The translations under genes and the position numbers were made by a program. The notes beneath the pieces are model-generated. The model worked only from the letters and a program-made list of their open reading frames with translations, had not been told where the DNA came from and made no database searches. Shown here piece by piece: positions 1 to 6,118 of a DNA stretch of 6,336 bases (positions within the stretch are counted from its first letter, which is position 1; the number at the start of each line of letters is the position of its first letter). The stretch lies in assembly GCA_024304875.1 (NCBI GenBank), contig JAMWZF010000182.1, positions 1 to 6,336 on the forward strand. Reading direction: 5' to 3'. This DNA is from Paracoccaceae bacterium (GTDB taxonomy: Bacteria; Pseudomonadota; Alphaproteobacteria; Rhodobacterales; Rhodobacteraceae).

Positions 1-6
1 CCGCCG

Positions 7-639
7 ATGAAGTGGCTCGGCCGGGCGCTGCTGGCTCTCTTCCTGGCCGCCGCGCTCTACCTCGGGGCCGGCACCCTTGGCGGCCTGATCCCCGGCCCCG
101 TGGCCGAGGTGCCGGACGGCGACGGGCCGCCGGTCACCATCCTCCTCCTCCCCGGCCCGATCCACACCGACATCCTGATCCCCCTGACCCCCCGGGTCCG
201 CGCCGACTTCGCCTTCGCCGAGGCCGACGGCGTGCCCGTCACCGCGCCGGGGGCCGAGTGGCTGATCGTCGGATGGGGCGCGCGGCAGTTCTACACCCGG
301 AACCGAAACTGGAGCGACATGCGCCCCGGCCCCGTGGGGCGGGCGATCACCGGCGACGGCTCCACCCTCCGCCTCGGCGCCCTCGGCCCGCTGGTGACGG
401 ACGAGGGCCTGACCGCGCTGACCCTCTCGGCCGGCCAGTTCGACGCCCTTCTGGCCGAGATCGGGGCCGCCGCCGGCCCCGTCCTGCCCGTCCCCGGCTT
501 CGGCCCTGCGGACCGGTTCTACGCCTCGGCCGGCCGCTTCAGCATCTTGCGCACCTGCAACGTCTGGGTCGGCGAGGTGCTGCGCGCCTCGGGCGTCCCG
601 GCGGGCATCTGGACCCCCTTCACCTGGACCCTGCCCTGA
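7..639 (+). CDS. DUF2459/TIGR02117 family membrane-anchored protein
   Basis: The gene encodes 210 residues. Residues about 5-28 form a hydrophobic N-terminal segment (signal anchor or uncleaved signal peptide), so the rest probably lies in the periplasm. Family-like landmarks are HTDILIPL (53-60), a GWGARQFYT block (89-97) and a C-terminal block beginning CNVWVGEVLRASG (184-196) and running into WTPFTW. I recognise this pattern as DUF2459 (TIGR02117), which has no firmly established function. The order of a conserved His near the N-terminus and a Cys-Asn near the C-terminus recalls permuted papain-like hydrolases, but this is inference. The ATG lies only 6 bases from the window edge, so no ribosome binding site can be judged and the frame is open to the edge; the start is chosen because it gives a natural signal-like N-terminus. 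polA follows after 74 bp on the same strand, so co-transcription is possible. Confidence 0.8.
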   Translation: MKWLGRALLALFLAAALYLGAGTLGGLIPGPVAEVPDGDGPPVTILLLPGPIHTDILIPLTPRVRADFAFAEADGVPVTAPGAEWLIVGWGARQFYTRNRNWSDMRPGPVGRAITGDGSTLRLGALGPLVTDEGLTALTLSAGQFDALLAEIGAAAGPVLPVPGFGPADRFYASAGRFSILRTCNVWVGEVLRASGVPAGIWTPFTWTLP

Positions 640-700
640 GCCGCCCCTGGCGCTGGCAGCCGCCCCCGGATCGTGGCACAACCGCGGCCGAGACACTCCC

Positions 701-705
701 GGGAG
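701..705 (+). promoter_or_regulatory. Shine-Dalgarno site of polA
   Basis: GGGAG lies 8 bases before the ATG at 714. It fixes the polA start, because the same frame is open far upstream (to position 12) through the DUF2459 gene. The residues encoded upstream of 714 are Arg/Pro-rich and resemble no PolA N-terminus. Confidence 0.7.
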
Positions 706-713
706 ACGACGAC

Positions 714-3509
714 ATGGCCAACTTCGGCAAGGGCTGCCACCTGCACCTGATCGACGGCTCCGCCTTCATCTTCCGCGCCTACCACGCCCTGCCGCCGCTC
801 ACGCGCAAGTCCGACGGCCTGCCCGTCGGCGCCGTCAGCGGCTTCGTCAACATGCTCCAGCGCTACGTCGAGGGGAACGAAGGCGGCGACGTCACCCACG
901 TCGCGGTGATCTTCGACAAGGGCTCGCACACCTTCCGCAACGAGATGTACGACCTCTACAAGGCCAACCGGGACGAGATGCCCGAGGACCTGCGCCCCCA
1001 GATCCCGCTGACCCGCGAGGCCACCCGCGCCTTCAACATCGCCTGCGAGGAGCTCGAAGGCTTCGAGGCCGACGACATCATCGCCACCCTCGCCCGGCAG
1101 GCCCGCGAGGCCGGCGGCAAGGTCACGATCCTCTCCTCGGACAAGGACCTGATGCAGCTGGTCGGCGACGGGGTCGAGATGCTGGACCCGATGAAGAACA
1201 AGCGCATCGACCGCGACGGCGTGATCGAGAAGTTCGGCGTCGGGCCCGAGCGGGTGGTGGACGTGCAGGCCCTTGCCGGCGACAGCGTCGACAACGTCCC
1301 CGGCGCGCCCGGCATCGGCATCAAGACGGCGGCCCTGCTCATCAACGAATTCGGCTCGCTCGAGGACCTTCTCGACCGCGCCGGGGAGATCAAGCAGCCC
1401 AAGCGCCGCGAGACCCTGATCGAGAAGCGCGCCCAGATCGAACTGTCCAAGCGCCTCGTCATGCTCGACGAGAACATGGACCTGCCCTTCACCCTCGACG
1501 ACCTCGAGGTCCGCGAGCCCGACCCCGAGCCGCTGATGGATTTCCTCACCCGGATGGAATTCCGCACCATCACCAAGCGCATCGCCGAGAAACTGGGGAT
1601 CGAGGCCCCGGTCATCGAGGAGCCGAAGGCCGAGGAAGTGCAGGACGACGCGCCCGAGGCCCCCGCCTTCGATGACGCGCAATACGACTGTGTCCGCACC
1701 GCCGCCGACCTCGCCCCCTGGATCGACCGCATCCACGCCCGCGGCTACGTCGCCATCGACACCGAGACCACCGGCCTCAACGAGATGACCTGCGACCTCG
1801 TCGGCATCTCGCTCTGCGTCGATCCCGGCCACGCGGCTTACATCCCGCTCGCCCACCGCGCGGCGGGGACCGACGACCTCTTCGGCTCGGACGCCCTGGC
1901 CGAGGGGCAGATGGGGCTCGAGGAGTGCCTCGACCTGCTCCGGCCTATGCTGGCCGACGACGCGGTGCTCAAGATCGGCCAGAACCTGAAGTACGACGCC
2001 AAGGTCCTCGCCCGCTACGGCTGCGAGATCGCGCCCGCCGACGACACGATGCTCATGTCCTACGCCCTGAACGCGGGCCTGCACGGCCACGGCATGGATG
2101 CCCTCAGCGAACGCTACCTCGGCCACAATCCCATCGAAATCAAGAGCCTCATCGGCACCGGCAAGGGCCAGAAGACCTTCGACCAGGTCCCCATCGAGGA
2201 GGCCGTCAAATACGCCGCCGAGGACGCCGACATCACCCTGCGCCTCTGGCAAACCTTCAAGCCGCAGCTGCACCGCAAGCAGGTCACGACCGTCTACGAG
2301 ACGCTGGAGCGCCCGCTGGTGCCTGTCCTGCAACAGATGGAAATGCACGGCATCAAGGTCGACCGCGACACGCTCTCCCGCATGTCCAACGCCTTCTCCC
2401 AGAAGATGGCCGGGCTGGAGGACGAGATCTACGGGGTCGCAGGCCGCAAGTTCAACGTCGGCTCCCCCAAGCAGCTGGGCGAGATCCTCTTCGACGAGAT
2501 GTCCCTCCCCGGCGGCAAGAAGGGCAAGACCGGCGCCTGGTCCACGCCCGCGGACGTGCTGGAAGACCTCGCCACCGAACACGAACTGCCCCGGCTGGTG
2601 CTCGACTGGCGGCAGCTGTCGAAGCTGAAATCCACCTACACCGACGCGCTGCAGACCCACATCAACCCCGAGACGGGCCGCGTCCACACCTCCTACCAGC
2701 AGACCGGCGCCAATACCGGCCGCCTCGCCTCGACCGACCCCAACCTGCAGAACATCCCCGTCCGCACGGAAGAGGGCCGGCGCATCCGCGAGGCCTTCGT
2801 CGCCGAGCCGGGCAACGTCCTCGTCAGCCTCGACTACTCCCAGATCGAACTCAGGATCCTCGCCCACATCGCCGACATCGGCAGCCTCAAGCAGGCCTTC
2901 GCCGACGGCCAGGACATCCACGCCGCCACCGCGTCCGAGATGTTCGGCGTCCCTCTCGACCAGATGACGCCGGACGTCCGCCGCCAGGCCAAGGCAATCA
3001 ACTTTGGCGTCATCTACGGCATCTCCGGCTTCGGCCTCGCCCGCAACCTGCGGATCCCGCGGGCCGAGGCGCAGGGCTTCATCGACCGCTATTTCGAGCG
3101 CTTCCCCGGCATCAAGGAATACATGGACGACACGGTCGCCTTCGCCAAGGAACACGGGCGGGTCGAAACCCTCTTCGGCCGGCGGATCCACACGCCCGAG
3201 ATCAACGCCAAGGGCCCCGGCGCCGGCTTCGCCCGCCGCGCCGCGATCAACGCGCCGATCCAGGGGACGGCGGCCGACGTGATCCGTCGGGCCATGGTCC
3301 GAATGCCGAAGGCGATCGAGGGCCTGCCCGCGAAGATGCTGCTCCAGGTCCACGACGAACTGCTCTTCGAGGTCGAGGAAGGCGCGGCGGGCGACCTCAT
3401 CGCCGCCGCCCGCACCGTCATGGAAGGCGCCGCCAAGCCCGCCGTCCATTTCGACGTGCCGCTCGTCGTCGACGCGGGGCAGGGCGCGACCTGGGCCGCA
3501 GCGCACTGA
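714..3509 (+). CDS. polA: DNA polymerase I
   Basis: The product is a 931-residue family A DNA polymerase, close to the usual length (E. coli 928). It removes RNA primers, fills gaps and joins in excision repair in the cytoplasm. The N-terminal 5' nuclease (about 9-290) shows LIDGSAF (D14), FEADDII (D120, D121), SSDKD (D143, D145) and GDSVDNVPG (D190, D193). The 3'-5' exonuclease (about 325-515) keeps all its metal ligands: D349 and E351 in DTETTGL, N424/D428 in the QNLKYD block, and Y500/D504 in YAAED, so proofreading should be active. The polymerase domain (about 530-931) has motif A DYSQIELR (D707), motif B with R756, K760, F764 and Y768, and motif C VHDE (H880, D881, E882). An acidic Glu/Asp/Ala-rich linker (about 296-321) separates the first two domains. 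The start follows GGGAG. No intein, frameshift or missing residue is seen. The gene uses no TTA, CTA or TCA codon. Confidence 0.98.
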   Translation: MANFGKGCHLHLIDGSAFIFRAYHALPPLTRKSDGLPVGAVSGFVNMLQRYVEGNEGGDVTHVAVIFDKGSHTFRNEMYDLYKANRDEMPEDLRPQIPLTREATRAFNIACEELEGFEADDIIATLARQAREAGGKVTILSSDKDLMQLVGDGVEMLDPMKNKRIDRDGVIEKFGVGPERVVDVQALAGDSVDNVPGAPGIGIKTAALLINEFGSLEDLLDRAGEIKQPKRRETLIEKRAQIELSKRLVMLDENMDLPFTLDDLEVREPDPEPLMDFLTRMEFRTITKRIAEKLGIEAPVIEEPKAEEVQDDAPEAPAFDDAQYDCVRTAADLAPWIDRIHARGYVAIDTETTGLNEMTCDLVGISLCVDPGHAAYIPLAHRAAGTDDLFGSDALAEGQMGLEECLDLLRPMLADDAVLKIGQNLKYDAKVLARYGCEIAPADDTMLMSYALNAGLHGHGMDALSERYLGHNPIEIKSLIGTGKGQKTFDQVPIEEAVKYAAEDADITLRLWQTFKPQLHRKQVTTVYETLERPLVPVLQQMEMHGIKVDRDTLSRMSNAFSQKMAGLEDEIYGVAGRKFNVGSPKQLGEILFDEMSLPGGKKGKTGAWSTPADVLEDLATEHELPRLVLDWRQLSKLKSTYTDALQTHINPETGRVHTSYQQTGANTGRLASTDPNLQNIPVRTEEGRRIREAFVAEPGNVLVSLDYSQIELRILAHIADIGSLKQAFADGQDIHAATASEMFGVPLDQMTPDVRRQAKAINFGVIYGISGFGLARNLRIPRAEAQGFIDRYFERFPGIKEYMDDTVAFAKEHGRVETLFGRRIHTPEINAKGPGAGFARRAAINAPIQGTAADVIRRAMVRMPKAIEGLPAKMLLQVHDELLFEVEEGAAGDLIAAARTVMEGAAKPAVHFDVPLVVDAGQGATWAAAH

Positions 3510-3527
3510 CCCGCCCGCTCTTTTCGC

Positions 3528-3568
3528 CATAAATACCTCGGGGGGCCGAAGGCGGGGGCAGCGCCCCC
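3528..3568. terminator. Convergent-gene hairpin element, probable bidirectional terminator
   Basis: The 60-bp gap between polA (plus) and the oxidoreductase gene (minus) carries CATAAATACC (3528-3537) followed by two stem-loops. The first is CCTCGG/CCG-A-AGG (3536-3552). The second, stronger one is GGGGGC (3554-3559), loop AGC, GCCCCC (3563-3568), ending one base before the minus-strand stop codon. There is no clean T-tract on either side, so it is not a textbook intrinsic terminator. Its position between two converging genes is the main support. From memory, similar ATAAATACC-plus-G/C-hairpin modules recur between genes in Rhodobacteraceae. Confidence 0.5.
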
Positions 3569-3569
3569 T

Positions 3570-4328
3570 CTACGTTTCCCGCCGAATGAACGGATCGAGC
3601 GAAGGAACCCCGGCCCGCAAACGCCCGTCCTCGTCGAAATCCGCATCCGCGTGGAACGGCCAGCGCGCCCGGTCATCCCACCCGGCGATCAGCCCGGCCT
3701 GCCCCTTCAGGGTCGACTGCAACCGCGCTTCCAACGCCACCTTCCGGTCCCCCCGGAAATACCCGTGCACCCCGTGGACGAAGACCGGCTCCAACACCTC
3801 CATCCCGAGGTAGCGCAGGGTATAGGCCAGCGGCCAGAGGTGCATCCGCGCGTTCCCCTCGCGCCCGTCCGGCCCGCTTTCGGCGGCGTTCGACCCGGTG
3901 GTGACGCACATCAGGGCCGAGACATGGGCGAAGCGGCCGGTATCGAACCTGTTCGACGTATCGTGCAGCCCCCCGTGGGCCAGCACCCGCTCGCACCAGC
4001 CCTTGAGCATCGCCGGCGGGGCGAACCACCACATCGGGAAGTGAAAGATCACCCGGTCCGCCGCCTGCAACTTCGCCACTTCGCCCGCCACGTCCGCCGG
4101 CAGGGCGCCCGCCTCCGAGGCCGCCGCCTGGGCCTTGAGCGGATCGAAGGGATCGACCGGATCGGCATAATGCGCAGCCCGCTCGACCGGATCGAAGCCC
4201 ATCGCGCAGAGGTCCGACACCAGCACCTCGCCCCCCTCGGCCCGCACCGCGGACGCACTGGCCTCGGCCCATTGGGCGTTGAAACTGCGGGGCTCGGGAT
4301 GGGCGAGGACGATGAGGGTGGTGGACAT
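3570..4328 (-). CDS. Flavodoxin-fold NAD(P)H:quinone oxidoreductase (NQO/MdaB-like)
   Basis: The 252-residue product belongs to the Flavodoxin_2 group (NQO1/NQO2, MdaB, KefF), flavoenzymes that carry out two-electron reduction of quinones or related electrophiles with NAD(P)H in the cytoplasm. Visible landmarks are the N-terminal beta strand and phosphate loop LIVLAHPEPRSFN (5-17), the NQO signature HFPMWWFAPPAMLKGWCERV (96-115), and a flavin-contacting TTGSN loop (143-147). The length is near that of NQO1. The start at 4328 is chosen because MSTTLIVLAHPEP is the normal family N-terminus; AGGA lies just before it, but only 3 bases away, which is short. An in-frame ATG at 4370 would add 14 Ala/Pro-rich residues without family resemblance. 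It lies downstream of the heat shock gene but behind a terminator, so it is probably transcribed separately. The exact substrate cannot be told. Confidence 0.88.
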   Translation of the reverse strand: MSTTLIVLAHPEPRSFNAQWAEASASAVRAEGGEVLVSDLCAMGFDPVERAAHYADPVDPFDPLKAQAAASEAGALPADVAGEVAKLQAADRVIFHFPMWWFAPPAMLKGWCERVLAHGGLHDTSNRFDTGRFAHVSALMCVTTGSNAAESGPDGREGNARMHLWPLAYTLRYLGMEVLEPVFVHGVHGYFRGDRKVALEARLQSTLKGQAGLIAGWDDRARWPFHADADFDEDGRLRAGVPSLDPFIRRET

Positions 4329-4380
4329 GGATCCTGACTGGCACGGGGCCGCGGGGGCGTCCAGACCCATGCGCGGACAC

Positions 4381-4408
4381 GAAAATGGGCGGGCCCGAAA
4401 GCCCGCCC
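4381..4408 (-). terminator. Rho-independent terminator of the hsp20 gene
   Basis: Read on the minus strand, GGGCGGGC (4408-4401), a six-base loop TTTCGG and GCCCGCCC (4394-4387) form a perfect 8-bp stem, followed directly by ATTTTC (4386-4381). This is a good intrinsic terminator for the heat shock gene, whose stop is 53 bases upstream, and it separates that gene from the oxidoreductase gene. Confidence 0.8.
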
Positions 4409-4428
4409 GTTCTCGTCACGCCAAGCTC

Positions 4429-4448
4429 AGGCGGGGCTGGCCCCGCCT
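4429..4448. repeat. Perfect 9-bp inverted repeat after hsp20
   Basis: AGGCGGGGC and GCCCCGCCT flank two bases (TG on the plus strand), giving a very stable stem-loop 13 bases after the heat shock gene stop. No T-tract follows, so it may be an RNA 3'-end stabiliser or a first transcription pause site working with the terminator at 4381-4408. Confidence 0.6.
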
Positions 4449-4461
4449 TGCACCCTGCCGG

Positions 4462-4935
4462 TCAGTTGACCGTTTCGGCCTTGCCCTCGACGACCTCGGT
4501 GTCGACCGCGGGCTGGGTCTCGATCGCGATGCGGCGGGGCTTCAGGGCCTCGGGCACCTCGCGGACGAGGTCGATGTTCAGCATCCCGTCGACGTGGGAG
4601 GCGCCGGTGACGCGGACGTGGTCGGCCAGGGTGAACCGGCGCTCGAAAGCGCGGGTGGCGATGCCGCGATGCAGGAACTTGCGCTCGGCCTCGTCGTCGG
4701 ACTTGCGGCCCGAGATCAGCAGAGCGCTGTCGCGGGTCTCGACGCTCAGGTCGTCGGCCGAGAAGCCGGCCACGGCGACGGAAATGCGCCAGCCGTCATC
4801 GGCGGTCTTCTCGATGTTGTAGGGCGGGTAGGTCGGGGTGGCGGTCTCGGCGGACATCACCCGGTCCATCATGTCGGCGATCTGGTCGAAGCCGACGGTG
4901 GCGCGGTACAGGGGGGACAGGTCAAAGCTGCGCAT
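4462..4935 (-). CDS. Small heat shock protein, Hsp20/IbpA family
   Basis: The 157-residue product is an ATP-independent holdase chaperone that binds unfolding proteins in the cytoplasm and passes them to DnaK/ClpB. It has a short N-terminal arm beginning MRSFDLSPLYRATVGFD, typical of the IbpA-like class in rhizobia and relatives. The alpha-crystallin domain runs from YPPYNIEK (36-43) to about residue 130 and includes GIATRAFERRFTLADHV (91-107) and the hallmark A-x3-DG-x-L in GASHVDGML (111-119). A C-terminal I-x-I anchor for oligomer assembly is present as IAI (136-138), followed by an acidic tail. The start has AGAGAGGA 6 bases upstream. The gap before it holds a heat-shock promoter and a thermometer-like leader. 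The name ibpA or hspA would fit, but paralogues are common in this group, so no symbol is given. Confidence 0.95.
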   Translation of the reverse strand: MRSFDLSPLYRATVGFDQIADMMDRVMSAETATPTYPPYNIEKTADDGWRISVAVAGFSADDLSVETRDSALLISGRKSDDEAERKFLHRGIATRAFERRFTLADHVRVTGASHVDGMLNIDLVREVPEALKPRRIAIETQPAVDTEVVEGKAETVN

Positions 4936-4936
4936 G

Positions 4937-5021
4937 GGTCATCCTCTCTTGAGCGATACCAATATGTCATGCCTTCCCCGAGCGGGGACAGGCGGGTCAC
5001 GGGGCCCGGTCTGGCACCCCG
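4937..5021 (-). promoter_or_regulatory. ROSE-like RNA thermometer in the hsp20 leader
   Basis: The predicted leader (about 89 nt) can fold into three hairpins. The first, 5021-5000, pairs CGGGGU-(G)-CC with GGGCCCCG. The second, 4988-4975, is UCCCC-GCUC-GGGGA. The third, 4960-4937, pairs GGU-AUC-(G)-CUC with GAG-GAU-(G)-ACC around an AAGA loop. The third hairpin hides the Shine-Dalgarno AGGA (4945-4942), and its 5' strand contains UCGCU (4956-4952), matching the U(U/C)GCU consensus of ROSE elements. The bulged G sits opposite the ribosome binding site, as in known ROSE elements. ROSE RNAs melt on warming and free the start of small heat shock genes in rhizobia and enterobacteria. The fold was worked out by eye; no energy calculation was made. 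Confidence 0.72.
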
Positions 5022-5030
5022 ATGCGCTGG

Positions 5031-5059
5031 ATGTAGGAAGCTCGAAATGCCGGTTCAAG
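5031..5059 (-). promoter_or_regulatory. Predicted RpoH (sigma-32) promoter of hsp20
   Basis: On the minus strand, CTTGAA (5059-5054) is followed after 16 bases by CCTACAT (5037-5031). This closely fits the alphaproteobacterial RpoH consensus (CTTGAA, 16-18 bp, CYTATNT), with one mismatch in the -10 part. It starts 8 bases after the protease stop codon and points at the heat shock gene, placing the transcription start near 5024, just before the first leader hairpin. Confidence 0.7.
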
Positions 5060-5066
5060 AGCCCGG

Positions 5067-5879
5067 TCAGGGCCGCAGGAACTTGGCCCCGATGTCGCCG
5101 TTGCGCTCTCCGGGCCGGATCACGCGGACCTGGCTCGACCCGTTGATCCGCTCCTCCGCCTGACGGCCAAGCTCGGCCCGCAGGGTGGCGATGGAGGGCG
5201 CGGCGCCCGCCGAGAGCGAGACCGGATCCGTGCCGACCTGCGCCTTGGCGGTGACCACGCCGACGATCCGCGCCTCTCCCGAGGCGAGCGAGAAGACGGG
5301 CGCGCCCGAGGCGCCGAAGTTCGCCTCGCAGCTGAGGATCATGGCCGGCCCGTAGGTTTCCAGCACGCCGCAGACCTCCTGCAGCGAGGGGGCCTCCTCC
5401 CGCTCGACCGCGTAGGAGACGACGCCGACCGCGCCGCCCCGGCGCGGGGCGGGGTCGACGGCAAAGGGGGTCACCTGCGCCGCGCCGATGGGGGACTGCA
5501 GCTCCACGATGGCGATGTCGGTTCCCGTGGATTGCGCCGCCTCGGCCGCGTTCGGCACGAAGGCCGGGTGCGGCGCCGTCCGCCGGATGCCCCGGGCCGT
5601 CACCGGCCGACCGTCCCGGTAACCGGCGGAAAAGGTCAGCCGGTCCGGGCTGATCGCGCTGCCGTCCCGGTCGTAGAGGCAATGGGCCGCTGTCAGCACC
5701 TCGGTCTCCGAGATCAGGGCGGCGGTGCAGAACCCCTTGCCCGCGATGTCGAGCCGGCCCACCCCCGTCCAGTCCCGGGCTGCATCGCCCGAGGACAGGC
5801 GTTGCAGCCCGGTATCCTCGGCCAGGGCCGGGGAGGTCAGCCCGAGGGCGAGGAGAAGGATCGCGAAGCGGCGCATCAT
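5067..5879 (-). CDS. Secreted trypsin-like serine protease (S1 fold)
   Basis: The 270-residue product has a Sec signal peptide: basic MMRR, hydrophobic FAILLLALGL, then SPALA with probable cleavage after A20. The mature chymotrypsin-fold domain carries a complete triad: H66 in LTAAHC, D121 in GTDIAIVEL and S191 in GASGAPVF. The GASGAP active-site sequence resembles V8/glutamyl-endopeptidase-like bacterial S1 enzymes more than trypsin's DSGGP. C51-C67 matches the disulfide next to the active-site His, and C170-C184 could form a second one, consistent with a periplasmic or extracellular location. No PDZ domain is present, so it is not DegP/HtrA. The tail ends in a basic, Gly-rich stretch. The start is chosen from the signal peptide; a second ATG follows immediately (5876), and no Shine-Dalgarno site is visible before either. 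The frame stays open upstream to 6122 but encodes nothing recognisable. Its substrate is unknown. Confidence 0.87.
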   Translation of the reverse strand: MMRRFAILLLALGLTSPALAEDTGLQRLSSGDAARDWTGVGRLDIAGKGFCTAALISETEVLTAAHCLYDRDGSAISPDRLTFSAGYRDGRPVTARGIRRTAPHPAFVPNAAEAAQSTGTDIAIVELQSPIGAAQVTPFAVDPAPRRGGAVGVVSYAVEREEAPSLQEVCGVLETYGPAMILSCEANFGASGAPVFSLASGEARIVGVVTAKAQVGTDPVSLSAGAAPSIATLRAELGRQAEERINGSSQVRVIRPGERNGDIGAKFLRP

Positions 5880-6030
5880 GGAAGCGGTGCTAGGCAGCGA
5901 TTGCGGCAGGATTGGGGCGGCCATGAGGGGACCGATCGGCGCTGTGGCCTGGCGGCGGCGGGGCGAGGGTTGATGACCAGTAGAGCGCGCTGGCCTCAAC
6001 CATTTCTTGAGCGCATTTAAGGCAATAACA

Positions 6031-6042
6031 TCAAGGCCTTGA
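6031..6042. repeat. 12-bp perfect palindrome in the glcF-protease gap
   Basis: TCAAGGCCTTGA is a perfect palindrome in the AT-richer part of the 239-bp gap (5880-6118). It lies 8 bases from the larger inverted repeat, with another short palindrome, ACCGGT (6045-6050), between them. It could be a binding site for a dimeric regulator. No regulator is identified, and no confident promoter was found in this gap. Confidence 0.45.
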
Positions 6043-6050
6043 ATACCGGT

Positions 6051-6086
6051 CGAGGACTTCAGGACTCTAACGTTCTGAAGTCCTCG
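6051..6086. repeat. 12-bp perfect inverted repeat downstream of glcF
   Basis: CGAGGACTTCAG (6051-6062) and CTGAAGTCCTCG (6075-6086) are perfect inverted copies around a 12-base loop. The structure begins 32 bases after the glcF stop (minus strand). It may act as a factor-dependent terminator or an mRNA 3'-end stabiliser for the glc transcript, since no T-tract follows in either direction. An operator or the relic of a mobile element are alternatives. The loop itself contains the palindrome AACGTT. Confidence 0.7.
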
Positions 6087-6118
6087 GGACGGCAAGAAAC
6101 CCGAACCGCCCGACGCCG

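Noticed and set aside
674..688. Possible sigma-54 promoter before polA (TGGCAC, then GC at the right spacing)
   Set aside because: The -24-like TGGCAC is present, but the -12 part lacks TTGC, and nothing suggests RpoN control of polA.
1925..3532. Long plus-strand frame of 535 codons inside polA
   Set aside because: It is an Arg/Pro-rich frame-shifted shadow of polA, expected from high GC content.
3651..4337. Plus-strand frame opposite the oxidoreductase gene
   Set aside because: It is an antisense shadow without recognisable motifs; the minus strand has a complete flavodoxin-fold signature.
4329..4370. Upstream ATG of the oxidoreductase gene at 4370
   Set aside because: The 14 extra residues are not family-like, and the normal N-terminus MSTTLIVLAHPEP begins at 4328.
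5975..6015. tRNA-like stretch (TAGAGCGCGCTGG and neighbouring arms)
   Set aside because: No acceptor stem, T-arm or proper anticodon arm could be built around it; it is a chance resemblance.
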